Origin: JABDBL01 sp963845445
GTDB taxonomy: Bacteria; Cyanobacteriota; Vampirovibrionia; Obscuribacterales; Obscuribacteraceae
Length of the DNA: 64,000 nucleotides
Direction of reading: 5' to 3'
Assembly: GCA_963845445.1 (NCBI GenBank)
Contig: CAWJSE010000002.1
Coordinates: 620,001-684,000, forward strand
The notes under the pieces are model-generated. The model was not told the origin of the DNA and did no database searches. It saw only the letters and a program-made list of their open reading frames with translations. A program made the translations under genes and the position numbers. Shown piece by piece: positions 44,245-53,952 of the stretch. Within the stretch, counting starts at the first letter, position 1. Each line of letters begins with the position of its first letter.

Positions 44245-45822
44245 CTAATAGAATTGGCCATGGCTTAGTAGGAGCTGAGCTTCTTCCAGATCCAATTCAT
44301 TCTGTAGTATTTGAAAAAGTTTTTCCCCAATTCTTTGACTATCGCGCAATGCTATTAAGTTATGTCGCTGTGACTTGATTGCCTCATTATGTATCAATCG
44401 CCAGGTTGCGCTATTGGTAGCATCATAGGAGTCTACGGTAAGATTATCAATGGTTGACTCAAGGTAATGACTCAGGATTTTCTGCAGTCTGGGATCCTTC
44501 ATATCAATTTTGTTTATTCTAGCAATGCTATCTATTGTTCTTACCGCTTCTCTAGAAAGGTAAAGACGAATCTCGCGTTCTGCATCGCTGCGGTCATTTA
44601 AGTCCGGCGTAAAGCCAAAATGCTTTATTATGGCGGGTAGAGCAAGCCCCTGTAATAGAAGGGTAGAAGCGATAACCACCACGGTTAAAAAGATAATCAA
44701 ATCGCGATAGGGAAATTCTTGGCCATTGGCACAAGCTATAGGAAGCGCAAGAGCGGCAGCCATTGAAACGATCCCACGCATGCCCGACCAAGCAATGATA
44801 AAAATATGCTTCCAATTGGGCACAGTGCGTCCCTGCAATATGGCAATGAGCGGCGCAACACTGAAAGTCCAGGCAAAACGAATGAGAATAGGAGCGATAG
44901 CAGCAGCTGCTGTCCAAAGCAGAAGGTCTCGAGGCGGATAAGATTTTAGGGTGGCAAGAATAGGCTTCAATTGCAGACCCATAAGCAAAAACGAAAAACC
45001 ATTCAGGATATAAGCAATGGTTTCCCAATTTGCTTTTGCCTGCAAGCGAGTTAGTGAAGAAAACATGGTTGGGCCTCGCCATCCTAAAAACAAGCCAGCC
45101 GTTACTACCGAAAGAACCCCGGACACATGCAGGTGTTCTGCTGTCAAATAAACTATAAAAGGAGACAGAAGTGATCCAATTATTTCCACCGGTCTGTTAT
45201 CAAGCTTTGTACGGAGCAGCGATAAAATCCAACCGATGACTAGTCCCACCAACACACCCCCAAAGCCTACATAAATAAATCTGCTTCCCGCCTCAGCCCA
45301 GGAAAAGGCACCGGTTACGGTGGCGGCTACAGCAAATTGATATGCAACCAATCCAGTTGCGTCATTGATCAAACTTTCCCCTTTGATTATATCTAATACT
45401 CGTTTCGGCAGACTGATCTCTTTAGTGATAGCGGAGGCCACTACCGCATCTGTTGGGGAAACGATTGCCCCAAGGACAAAGGCTGCAGCCCATGGCATAG
45501 CAGGCATTACTGCATGAATTACAGCTGCGATTCCGATAACGGTGACTAGTACTAGACCAAAAGCTTGAATAGCAATGATGTCGCCCACTTGCTTAAGTTC
45601 CTGCCAGGAGGTATTAAAGGCATCCATGTAAAGAAGTGGAGGCAAGAAAATGAAAAATACTGTATCTGGATCAAGTCGAAATAAAGCAGTATTAGAAATT
45701 AATGAAATTGCCATACCTATGACTACTAGTAGAATAGGTAATGATATGCGCAGCTTCTGAGAGACGGCCCCTGCCATTCCTATTACTGAGAGAAGCATTG
45801 CCAATAGTTCGACTTCTTTCAT
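44245..45822 (-). CDS. Na+/H+ antiporter, CPA1 family
   Basis: Twelve or so TM helices followed by a C-terminal cytosolic helical tail of about 120 residues; 525 in total. CPA1 motifs are visible: FFIFLPPLLYMDAF near residue 56, GAIVSPTDAVVAS (118-130) with the ion-binding Asp, and KGESLINDATGL (147-158). Homologous to the bacterial NhaP/TIGR00831 group. It exchanges Na+ (or K+) for H+ across the inner membrane. Confidence 0.93.
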   Translation of the reverse strand: MKEVELLAMLLSVIGMAGAVSQKLRISLPILLVVIGMAISLISNTALFRLDPDTVFFIFLPPLLYMDAFNTSWQELKQVGDIIAIQAFGLVLVTVIGIAAVIHAVMPAMPWAAAFVLGAIVSPTDAVVASAITKEISLPKRVLDIIKGESLINDATGLVAYQFAVAATVTGAFSWAEAGSRFIYVGFGGVLVGLVIGWILSLLRTKLDNRPVEIIGSLLSPFIVYLTAEHLHVSGVLSVVTAGLFLGWRGPTMFSSLTRLQAKANWETIAYILNGFSFLLMGLQLKPILATLKSYPPRDLLLWTAAAAIAPILIRFAWTFSVAPLIAILQGRTVPNWKHIFIIAWSGMRGIVSMAAALALPIACANGQEFPYRDLIIFLTVVVIASTLLLQGLALPAIIKHFGFTPDLNDRSDAEREIRLYLSREAVRTIDSIARINKIDMKDPRLQKILSHYLESTIDNLTVDSYDATNSATWRLIHNEAIKSQRHNLIALRDSQRIGEKLFQILQNELDLEEAQLLLSHGQFY

Positions 45823-45889
45823 TGCCCCACTGCGTCCTTTTGATAATTTTTGCCAATCGATTCTTTGGATAACCGCTGTCGGCGATTTC

Positions 45890-46783
45890 TCATTGGCGAA
45901 TTTTTTTGGCGGCCAATTCTAGCTTATTTGCCTCTACTTCCTTTCCTATCTCATGCAACAGTTTGGCATAATTTTGCATCATGTCTGCTTTGAACAAGTT
46001 ATTCTGTAAAAAAAGAGTGCGATCACTCATGGCTAGGACAAAGTCATAAACATATTGGGCTTTCTTATATTCGTGGTGATCCCTATATATGTTTGCCAAA
46101 GTAGTCAAAGAAACAGTAAGCCAAGCATTATAAAATCCTTTCGGCGCTTTGGTAAGTGCATAAGCCTGTTCTAGGAATGGCAATGCCTCTTTATATGATC
46201 CTTTCTTTTCCTGCACCCAAGCAAGACCAACTAATGCATTGCAATTCAAAATACATTTTTCGCCATACAAGTGTTTTGTAATGGCAAGCTCTTGCTGATA
46301 AAATTCGCTTGCCTCGTTGTATCTACCTTGATTACCTACTGTCCAAGCAAGAAAATCTAGAGTATCAGCCATTTCAGCTTCTGCTCCCTTTTGAATATTT
46401 TTGTATATACCTAGCGCCTGCCTGAAATATGGTTCGGCAGTGATGAATTCTCGCTGCTTTTTATAAATCCGACCTATGTTTACCAAAGCGGCTGCAAAAG
46501 CTTTACTATCTGTTCCGTCAGAAGAATTTGCCAATTTAAGTTGTTCTTCGAAAGTATTTAGAGCAGCTTTGAAATTGCGTCTGGCCTCATAGTCGGTCCC
46601 CAGACGCTCTACACTATATAACAAAAATGGATTGTGCTTTTCTCCATATAAGCGAGCTAAGTCTATGCTTCCCTGGGCGTATCTAGCAGCAGCAACAAAG
46701 TCACCACGTTTTCCAGCATTCTCGTAATCTAACAAGAGCGCCTGCCATCTATTTATGGAAATAGTTAAAACCAGAGCGCTCAA
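45890..46783 (-). CDS. TPR protein with N-terminal membrane anchor
   Basis: About six TPRs of the kinesin-light-chain type (AALVNIGRIYKKQREFITAE, NALVGLAWVQEKKGSYKEAL). The TTG at 46783 is not convincing, because the upstream codons, open to about 46857, encode a good TM helix with basic residues before it (FKIRTVGGIFLIFIGAIVL). An ATG at 46846-46848 is one frame off, so a small indel may hide the true start. Faces the next gene head to head. Confidence 0.75.
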   Translation of the reverse strand: MSALVLTISINRWQALLLDYENAGKRGDFVAAARYAQGSIDLARLYGEKHNPFLLYSVERLGTDYEARRNFKAALNTFEEQLKLANSSDGTDSKAFAAALVNIGRIYKKQREFITAEPYFRQALGIYKNIQKGAEAEMADTLDFLAWTVGNQGRYNEASEFYQQELAITKHLYGEKCILNCNALVGLAWVQEKKGSYKEALPFLEQAYALTKAPKGFYNAWLTVSLTTLANIYRDHHEYKKAQYVYDFVLAMSDRTLFLQNNLFKADMMQNYAKLLHEIGKEVEANKLELAAKKIRQ

Positions 46784-46878
46784 GACTATAGCGCCAATGA
46801 AAATCAGGAATATGCCACCGACTGTCCTAATCTTAAACTCTCGTCCATAACGAAGTATCTAAATACCAACGTGGTATA

Positions 46879-47994
46879 TTGTATCATAGGATGCAAAAGC
46901 CAATGGCCATGGTGGTTTTAATGACAGACACTGCTGTTCCATATCCAGGAGGAAGACTCAGGTTTTCGTGGATGTTCAGTCGAAGGATTGATCTGCTATT
47001 CTTTTTTTTGCCGGCATTGCTCGCGCCATTGGTATTTTTGCTCTCTCAATCAGATGTAGTGGTTGCATCTGCATTATGGGCTTATATATTTACCAATGCT
47101 TTCGGACTGGGTGATTTTCATGTTGGGGTGACTTGGTTTAATTATTTGGACAGTAAAAATTTGGGTTTTTATCTCAGCACCACGAAAAAGCGTGTTATTT
47201 ATTTTGTCCTTCCGGCAGTGATTATTATATTAAGTGTTCTAGGTTTGTTTTATTGCCCAGGTTTTATTGTCTTGGTATTTATAGCCTGGTCAATCCAGCA
47301 CTTGGTTCAGCAAAATATGGGTCTATTGCTGCTCTATCATAATCCCGGACGCGGAGAAGCAATTGTTAATCGCACAATTGAAGGTAAGAGCCTACAGGTA
47401 ACAGCGCTATTTTTCTCATTGCTATTTACTCAGCGAGTGCTTTTTCCTAGTCTCTCTCAAAATGCTGCATGGCATTTTATAGTTGCTGCGGTTGGTTTGA
47501 GTGCCGTTGGGCTAATTATTGCCTATTTGGCAGCACTACTTCTGCAAGTACGAAAAGGAGCAGAACTCAATTTGTCAGCGTTTTTATTTTGGTGTCTCGC
47601 TATTTATTTTTTTGTGCCTTTCGCATTTTTAGGCAAGTCTTATTCTGATGCTATATTAATTGCCAATATAATGCATTGGGCGCAATACATAGGCATAATG
47701 TACGTGCTTGTGCGAAGAAAATACAAAGACGAAAAGTTGAATAATTTGCCGTGGCATTATCCGATTTTACTCTTTTTGCTGATCGGCTTTAGTATGATTT
47801 TTATAATGGGTGCCAGCCGTGGTCTATTAATTCCATATGGTGCAACGTATGGTTCTTTCTGGTACACAAAATGTTTATTTGGATTCGTCATCGGTATGTC
47901 CATGGTTCATTATTTGCAAGATGCCTTTATGTGGCGCTTTCGTGAGCCTTTCTACAGAGAGACAGTACTATCTTATTTGCGCTCCAATCTCTAG
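46879..47994 (+). CDS. Polytopic membrane protein with conserved-looking histidines
   Basis: About ten TM helices, 371 residues (367 if the ATG at 46891 is used, which I prefer to the TTG at 46879). Histidines sit within or at the ends of helices in GLGDFHVGVTWFNY, IQHLVQQNMGLLLLYH, NIMHWAQYIGI and MVHYLQDAFMWRF. Four such sites are reminiscent of membrane metalloenzymes, for instance the Brp/Blh carotene dioxygenases, but I cannot assign it to them. AT-rich, no operon partner. Confidence 0.65.
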   Translation: MYHRMQKPMAMVVLMTDTAVPYPGGRLRFSWMFSRRIDLLFFFLPALLAPLVFLLSQSDVVVASALWAYIFTNAFGLGDFHVGVTWFNYLDSKNLGFYLSTTKKRVIYFVLPAVIIILSVLGLFYCPGFIVLVFIAWSIQHLVQQNMGLLLLYHNPGRGEAIVNRTIEGKSLQVTALFFSLLFTQRVLFPSLSQNAAWHFIVAAVGLSAVGLIIAYLAALLLQVRKGAELNLSAFLFWCLAIYFFVPFAFLGKSYSDAILIANIMHWAQYIGIMYVLVRRKYKDEKLNNLPWHYPILLFLLIGFSMIFIMGASRGLLIPYGATYGSFWYTKCLFGFVIGMSMVHYLQDAFMWRFREPFYRETVLSYLRSNL

Positions 47995-48025
47995 AATGTG
48001 ATATATAGCGATAGACCATTTTTAT

Positions 48026-49351
48026 CTATTGCCCAAGAATTAATTGCTCGATATTTCGTCTTTCAGATTGCTCTTTTTTTAAAGACGCGTCACCATCGGT
48101 GACTTTCTGACTTTGTGGTGGCAGACTATTGACAAACCGCTTTACATGCTTCTCTTGTCGGGTAAGATGTCTGTTATTTCGTGCTTCTAAAATAGCATCG
48201 ATCATTGCGTTGACCAATCCATGCTGTTTTAATTCAGAAAAGGTTCTTGTATCCACGATGTCATACTTGGCGCCTTCCTGTACCAAATTATTGTCCAGAT
48301 CAATACAAAAGTCTCGTCCCTCAAAAGTATCTCCAATCTGTAAGATTGTCACTACTATTTCATCTGAATCACGCATATTTTGTGTAAATTCAATCAAGGC
48401 TCGATTAACAACTTTTGGATTTCTAGGAACATTAGGCAACCCATCTGTGATAACAACAATTAACACAGGGTGCTTATCCGATTGATATTTTGAGAATGCA
48501 CTATTTAACCTATCAGTTAAAGGATCAACCAAATCAGTATTGCCATAAGGTTCGATCGTCGCATAAATCCTTTCTACTATTTCTGCATTACAGCCGGTTG
48601 TGGTCTGATAACTAGTATTGAAAGTAGTGATCGTGAATGTTTTCTGATATGTGGCAAGCAATTGAGCTAGACTTTTGACCTGCTCATGACACCATTGAAA
48701 CTTGGTCAAAGGGTCTGTGCCATCAATCCAATTCATTGAGCCGGTGATATCAATCACCAATTCAATGTCGTAAGGCAAAAGTTTTTTGACCGGTAAATTA
48801 TCTTCTTTATTAATAGAACTTGGAATGAGACTTTTTTGAATACCTGTTGCCATAGCAGTTTTCTGCACTGCGGTTTTAGCCGATAAGTCTTGCTGATTTA
48901 TATTGACCTTCAAAACATCATTTTTTATTCTACTATTCAATAAGTCTGTTGCTAATTGGGCAGAATCAGTTGCCAGCGTTATTTGATAAATTTTCCCAGC
49001 GCGCTCAATAGACAAAGCAAAACTATTAGCACTTAATTTGTGGAAATCCTTAATGCCATCCTCTGCTTTGATACCGGCATAATATGCACTACTACCAAGA
49101 GCAACTTTGTCCACTTTCACGGCATAAATATTTCCTTCCTGAATAATACATTTTATTCCCAGTCTTTCGAGATTATCCATTAGTTCGTTCTGCGAGACTT
49201 TTCCGTGCAAGAATTCAGTCTTGGTAGCTCCGGTGTTTTTATCGACAGCTAGTATTCTCTGACCAGGTAGCAGAGCCATTATAATTATCACTAGTAGCGG
49301 CACTAATAACTGTGAGCAAAAATGTGTTTCAGAAGTCAGATCCTTAATCAT
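48026..49351 (-). CDS. Secreted/anchored von Willebrand A domain protein
   Basis: 441 residues. An N-terminal hydrophobic stretch (LLVPLLVIIIMALLPG) acts as signal or anchor. Residues ~75-125 look like a PDZ half (VALGSSAYYAGIKAEDGIKD). The vWA domain begins at ~196 with MIDAS motif DITGSMN (Asp201), a Thr in GNTDLVDPL and the Asp in VVITDGLPN. A basic, polar tail follows. vWA domains bind partners through a metal ion. The gene starts 11 bp after the TPR/coiled-coil gene, suggesting an operon. Confidence 0.85.
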   Translation of the reverse strand: MIKDLTSETHFCSQLLVPLLVIIIMALLPGQRILAVDKNTGATKTEFLHGKVSQNELMDNLERLGIKCIIQEGNIYAVKVDKVALGSSAYYAGIKAEDGIKDFHKLSANSFALSIERAGKIYQITLATDSAQLATDLLNSRIKNDVLKVNINQQDLSAKTAVQKTAMATGIQKSLIPSSINKEDNLPVKKLLPYDIELVIDITGSMNWIDGTDPLTKFQWCHEQVKSLAQLLATYQKTFTITTFNTSYQTTTGCNAEIVERIYATIEPYGNTDLVDPLTDRLNSAFSKYQSDKHPVLIVVITDGLPNVPRNPKVVNRALIEFTQNMRDSDEIVVTILQIGDTFEGRDFCIDLDNNLVQEGAKYDIVDTRTFSELKQHGLVNAMIDAILEARNNRHLTRQEKHVKRFVNSLPPQSQKVTDGDASLKKEQSERRNIEQLILGQ

Positions 49352-49362
49352 TAAACTAAACC

Positions 49363-50055
49363 TTAAGGAGAGGCTGGCTGTCTAGATTTTACGCCTGGCA
49401 ATGATTTAGGTGGTGCTGCCATAAGGGGCACGGGAGCTCCTGAGGGATTGGGATTGACTTTATAATTGCGAATGTACATATTTGTTCCTGAAGGCTCCAA
49501 AGATATATCGCCAGCCTTTTTATTGCTTATATATGATTTGTCTAAAGTCAGAGCAGACTCTTCGATAGCCATTGCTTTTTCTTTAAAACTAATTTTGACT
49601 TGATCTACTTTTCTACTTGTTTCTGATTTGATTTGATCAATTTGCGCCTGATAGTCTCTTCTCAAGGCTTCATTAGCCGGGTCGGGATCGTAGGTTTTTA
49701 TTCCGGGTATATTACCGCCTCTAATAACCTTTCTAATAGCTCCTGGGTTCCATCCCAGTGTATTTGTATACTGAGCTTGACCGTTTTCTGCAATCTTTTC
49801 ATTTAATTCGTCTTCGAGTTTTTGTACACGAGCATCGGCTTCTTGATAAAGCTGCTTTACTTTTGCATCACATTCGGCTTCTACAGCTAATTCCCGCTGG
49901 TCGATTTGACGAGACATCGATCGAACGGAATCTTTTATTTCCAGGCTCTTATCTGCTCCATTTCTTGTTTGCAATGCTGTATTTCCTGATTCCATCTCAT
50001 TAAGACGCTTCAGAGCCAATTGGCTGTATGTCGCAGTTATTCCTTTGCCATCCAA
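49363..50055 (-). CDS. TPR/coiled-coil periplasmic protein, C-terminal piece
   Basis: A long coiled coil (about residues 40-95 and 130-170: ECDAKVKQLYQEADARVQKL) and a Pro-rich end (PSGAPVPLMAAPPKSLPG). The first residues (KGITATYSQLALKRLNEME) finish a TPR whose start is in the piece upstream; one base is missing near 50072-50082. Joined length about 315 residues. Probably made together with the vWA protein. Confidence 0.7.
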   Translation of the reverse strand: MDGKGITATYSQLALKRLNEMESGNTALQTRNGADKSLEIKDSVRSMSRQIDQRELAVEAECDAKVKQLYQEADARVQKLEDELNEKIAENGQAQYTNTLGWNPGAIRKVIRGGNIPGIKTYDPDPANEALRRDYQAQIDQIKSETSRKVDQVKISFKEKAMAIEESALTLDKSYISNKKAGDISLEPSGTNMYIRNYKVNPNPSGAPVPLMAAPPKSLPGVKSRQPASP

Positions 50056-50315
50056 TGCTTCTGAAAGCTCATACTCTCTTTTGCATTAGCATATTGTTTT
50101 AATCCCACAAAAACATTTGCCAGCATATAGTGAGCATGAGCATCTTTAGGTGAGGAAGCAATTTTAGATTGAAAATACTGTTTAGCTTCATCCAAATGCC
50201 CCGCTTGATACATATGTACTCCAGAGTCAATGTCGTTATTTGCTAAACATGCTTGCGAACCAATTAAGATGAAAACAAGATTAGTAATTAGAACTTTGCC
50301 TAAACTTACATTCAT
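50037..50315 (-). CDS. TPR/coiled-coil periplasmic protein, N-terminal piece
   Basis: Signal peptide KVLITNLVFILIGSQACLAN, then two TPR helix pairs (GVHMYQAGHLDEAKQYFQSK, HAHYMLANVFVGLKQYANAK). The frame goes astray after NAKE; adding one base gives YELSEALDGKG, which leads into the C-terminal piece. First gene of the presumed operon with the vWA gene. Confidence 0.7.
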   Translation of the reverse strand: MNVSLGKVLITNLVFILIGSQACLANNDIDSGVHMYQAGHLDEAKQYFQSKIASSPKDAHAHYMLANVFVGLKQYANAKESMSFQKHWMAKE

Positions 50316-50737
50316 AGGCTTCTCCCGTTAAAACCCGGATTTCTGCCATTTAATCATAAAATTGGGGATTTTTTGTGTATCAAAATAAAAAAGCACTTTA
50401 CTTACTAAATGGCGGAGAAAATCCAGCTGATTTTATATTCTTCACACCCAATTCACTAGAATTCTAAAATATAAATTGCTTAGGGTATTTCATATTTATT
50501 TGAGCTATCCAAGCTCTGCGCCGGAGAATTCGAAATCAATCGGCCATTTAATGTTTAATGGTCAGCATGCTTGATAAATTCTTCGCCTTTAGCTCACCAT
50601 TCTATGATTTTTTGAGTATAATGAGTAAAGATTAAGGCGGGCGCTTGTTTCTCAATTACTATAAAAAAACATCAGAGTTGAGCACTGCTAAAGAGCTTCC
50701 AGCATTATTAGACATCTGTCTGGGTTAAGGTAACATT
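50316..50737. other. Divergent intergenic region
   Basis: About 420 AT-rich bases between two outward-facing genes. No gene, no clear hairpin. It probably holds the promoters of the TPR/vWA pair and of the sulfatase-like cassette. Confidence 0.4.
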
Positions 50738-50962
50738 ATGAAAAATCTATTTTTAGTCTTCCAATTTCTCTTTATAGCAGGGGCAATTTTATTGTTTTGT
50801 CCACGCGCAGAAGCATATATACATCTCACATATGGCAGTTTAATCACACAATTTATGCTAAGCGGCTTCTTGGGTCTATTGGTTTCTACTAGACAATCCT
50901 TTATCAGCTTGGTAGTAAGTAAGATCAAGCAACTTCACTGTTTTGAGAAAAAATCAACTTAA
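50738..50962 (+). CDS. Small membrane protein of the sulfatase-like cassette
   Basis: 74 residues with two TM helices (NLFLVFQFLFIAGAILLF and LITQFMLSGFLGLLVS) and a basic end. It lies 6 bp before the sulfatase-like gene and is therefore likely translated with it. Not assigned to a family; its constant-looking spacing suggests a partner subunit. Confidence 0.6.
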   Translation: MKNLFLVFQFLFIAGAILLFCPRAEAYIHLTYGSLITQFMLSGFLGLLVSTRQSFISLVVSKIKQLHCFEKKST

Positions 50963-50968
50963 AAATCG

Positions 50969-52510
50969 ATGGGCAAGTTCTTTAGGCCTTTGAAGGTCGG
51001 TAGTATTAATTGTTTTTACCCGGTCTTAATCAGCTTTGCATTGGGATTTTTCTTGAATGGTGAATATTGTCCAGTTGAGCAAAACCTTTGGTCCAGCTCC
51101 GTTTTAGCAATAGTAGTCTTAGTTCTCCAAATCTTATTTTTATTCATTTTGCGTAACCCAACAATGGCTGCACTTACAGTTTTTACAATGGTGCTGTGGA
51201 TATTATTCTTTGGGGATTTCACTGGCGCTTTATCCAGTTTGTTTGCTCGGTTTACAACGCCATTCTTTGCCACCACCCTATCTACAATTATTTATTGCAT
51301 CATGGGCGCATTGATGCTTTGGCTGTTTACAAGGATATTCAAATCACCTTTTGTGTCCAGATACATAAGTACAGTAGCGACAATTTTCTCCTTGTGGCTA
51401 ATTGGTATGGAAATCATCCGAATAATTTCATGTGAACAATTAGCCAATAAAACAATCGAATCAATGCATAAGCAAAATGGCAAGATCGAACTAAGTGCAT
51501 CGGCTAAACCAGATATCTATTATATTATTTTGGATGCAGGCGCACGCGCGGACACACTGCGCAACGTATATGGCATGCATAATATAGAGTTTTTTGATTT
51601 TCTGAAGAAGAAGGGATTCTACCTTGGAACCGCCAGTCAGAGTAATTATGATCGCACCAAATTTTCCCTATCTTCCTCTTTAAACATGAATTACATCAAT
51701 ATTCTTAGTTCTTTGATGCCTTTTGAGTCGGAGAGTAATTATCTCTTTTGTAGACTTATCCAAAATGCCGAAGCCACCAACTCTTTGAAAAAACTTGGCT
51801 ACAAAATAGTGAATATTAGATCGGGTTTTCCAGCAACGGAATACAATCCCCAGGCTGATATCAATATTGGAAATATCTTTTGCAACCCTATCTTCAATGT
51901 GATTGCTTCTTTACTGATTCGGCTAACGGGGATGAAAGATCCCACTCAATTAGTATCTTTTATCATAAGGGCGAAAGAATCATGGGCGTTTTCACATATC
52001 AGTGAAGTGCAGCGAATAGAAGGACCCAAATTCGTTATGGTACACATACTATTGCCTCACCCACCTTTTGTCTTCACGGCCGATGGCAGCCCTTTGTACG
52101 ATGTATTAATGGTGAACATAGATAGGCAAAACTATTTGTCAAAATACGGAGGCCAAATTACTTACGCTTTTAAGCAAACCCAAAAGATGATTGATCAGTT
52201 GCTTACATTGAGTAAAGACAGTTTGCCCATTATAATTGTGCAAAGTGATCATGGTCCACAAGCTAATATAGATAAGTGGCCTTACTCAGAGGCATATTTA
52301 AAGGAACGCTTCGGCATAGTTAATGCCTATTTCCTTCCAGGAGTGACAAAGGAATGTCTCTATAATAATATTTCTCCGGTTAATAGTTTTCGAGTAGTTT
52401 TCAATCAGTATTTTCAGGCACACTTACCTTTATTGCCTGATACCAGTTATTATGCTCCTCTTAACCCTCCTTACTATTGGATGGCTTGGCACGATAATGC
52501 TAACAAATGA
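50969..52510 (+). CDS. Membrane-bound sulfatase/alkaline-phosphatase-fold protein
   Basis: Four or five TM helices in the first 160 residues are followed by an extracytoplasmic hydrolase domain of the LTA-synthase/sulfatase superfamily. Motifs: DIYYIILDAGARADTL (metal Asp and the nucleophile region), VMVHILLPHPPFVF with a metal His, and VQSDHGPQ with the Asp-His pair. 513 residues. Enzymes of this type hydrolyse or transfer phosphate- or sulfate-linked groups on surface polymers. The end overlaps the methyltransferase start. Confidence 0.8.
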   Translation: MGKFFRPLKVGSINCFYPVLISFALGFFLNGEYCPVEQNLWSSSVLAIVVLVLQILFLFILRNPTMAALTVFTMVLWILFFGDFTGALSSLFARFTTPFFATTLSTIIYCIMGALMLWLFTRIFKSPFVSRYISTVATIFSLWLIGMEIIRIISCEQLANKTIESMHKQNGKIELSASAKPDIYYIILDAGARADTLRNVYGMHNIEFFDFLKKKGFYLGTASQSNYDRTKFSLSSSLNMNYINILSSLMPFESESNYLFCRLIQNAEATNSLKKLGYKIVNIRSGFPATEYNPQADINIGNIFCNPIFNVIASLLIRLTGMKDPTQLVSFIIRAKESWAFSHISEVQRIEGPKFVMVHILLPHPPFVFTADGSPLYDVLMVNIDRQNYLSKYGGQITYAFKQTQKMIDQLLTLSKDSLPIIIVQSDHGPQANIDKWPYSEAYLKERFGIVNAYFLPGVTKECLYNNISPVNSFRVVFNQYFQAHLPLLPDTSYYAPLNPPYYWMAWHDNANK

Positions 52511-53930
52511 AAGCCGAGAGCCTATTCTGCCAGGCAAATCTCAGGACAGACCGCTTAGTAGACTACCCTCATCTCTGCGAGATCCGTCCGGATTTGTATT
52601 TACTCTGGAAGAAGAGCTTTATCGTACCGTAAATCATAACCATAAAGAAAATTTTGACTGGCTCTTATCGAGCGGGCTATATGATCATCTTGTTGGTAAA
52701 GAATTTCTGACTGAACATAATAATGTATCGGGTAAATTTGGCTCGGAAGGGCTTGACGCCTACCAGATATTGAAGCTAAAGAAATTGCCCTTTATTTCTT
52801 ATCCAGCTGAATGGTGCTTTGGGCAATTAAAAACTGCAGCACTATTTACCTTGGAGCTGCAGAAAATCGCTCTCAATTATGATATGACACTGAAAGATGC
52901 TTCGGCTTTTAACGTGCAATACTTAGGGCATAAGCCGATTTTTATTGATATTTTATCTCTCGAAAAATATCAAGACGGCAGCCCTTGGTTTGCCTATGAA
53001 CAATTTTGTCGTCATTTTTTAGCGCCGTTAGTTTTGATGAGTTATCGAGACGATCGACTGCAACATCTTCTTAGGGTTTATATGGATGGCATACCACTGG
53101 ATCTGGCTGCTGAACTGCTTCCTCTTAGAGCTTATATGAATATATCGTTGTACGTAAACATAGTGATACAATCGAAAGCTCAGCACACCTATCGTAATCA
53201 TACCCAAACATCGATTCCAAAAGTGCAAAAACACGCACTGATAGCATTGATAGATAATCTAGCCAATCTTATAAGGGGATTGGAGTTGCGTAAAAGGGAT
53301 TCAACTTGGAAGAATTATTATGAGGAGAATTGTATTTATACAAGTCAATCATCAGGATCCAAACATCAAATTATAGAAAAGCTTTTAGACGAATGTAAGC
53401 CGAAAATAGTGTGGGATCTAGGATCCAATGATGGAAAATTTAGTCGGGTATCCAGCCATAAGAACATTTATACTATCTCAATTGATTCAGACCATAATAG
53501 TGTTGAACGCAATTATTTAGACGCTTGCAAAAGCAATGATCGTAATTTACTTCCGCTCCTGATGGACTTGGCTAATCCAAGTCCTGCTCAAGGTTGGTCC
53601 AGCTGTGAAACCAAATCATTAATCGAACGGGGTCCGGCGGATACCATGTTAGCTCTGGCTTTAATACATCATCTAGTGATTTCTAACAGCCTCTCTTTGG
53701 CCAGCATAACTTCTTCGTTTGCTTCTATGTGCGACCAGCTCATTATCGAGTTTATTCCAGAGAATGATCCCCAGTTACTGTATTTACTGGAGTCAAAGCC
53801 AGTTCCATTTTTTACAGAAAAGTATAGTATGGAAATATTTCAGAGAGAATTCGAAAAATATTTTGTCTTACGAAATAAGATAGAGATTGAGGATTCTGGA
53901 CGTATAGTTTATTTTGCTGAAAAAATTTAG
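52497..53930 (+). CDS. Class I SAM-dependent methyltransferase
   Basis: The start at 52497 (MLTNESREPILPGK) overlaps the previous stop by 14 bp and is favoured over 52452, whose extra codons only shadow the upstream gene. About 477 residues: a large N-terminal domain of unknown role (DAYQILKLKKLPFISYPAEW, NVQYLGHKPIFIDI) and a C-terminal Rossmann domain with motif I VWDLGSNDGKFSR (near residue 305). The pairing with a sulfatase-like membrane enzyme suggests methylation of a surface glycan or its precursor. Confidence 0.8.
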   Translation: MLTNESREPILPGKSQDRPLSRLPSSLRDPSGFVFTLEEELYRTVNHNHKENFDWLLSSGLYDHLVGKEFLTEHNNVSGKFGSEGLDAYQILKLKKLPFISYPAEWCFGQLKTAALFTLELQKIALNYDMTLKDASAFNVQYLGHKPIFIDILSLEKYQDGSPWFAYEQFCRHFLAPLVLMSYRDDRLQHLLRVYMDGIPLDLAAELLPLRAYMNISLYVNIVIQSKAQHTYRNHTQTSIPKVQKHALIALIDNLANLIRGLELRKRDSTWKNYYEENCIYTSQSSGSKHQIIEKLLDECKPKIVWDLGSNDGKFSRVSSHKNIYTISIDSDHNSVERNYLDACKSNDRNLLPLLMDLANPSPAQGWSSCETKSLIERGPADTMLALALIHHLVISNSLSLASITSSFASMCDQLIIEFIPENDPQLLYLLESKPVPFFTEKYSMEIFQREFEKYFVLRNKIEIEDSGRIVYFAEKI

Positions 53931-53952
53931 GTTTATCTGATAACTCGCTCTT

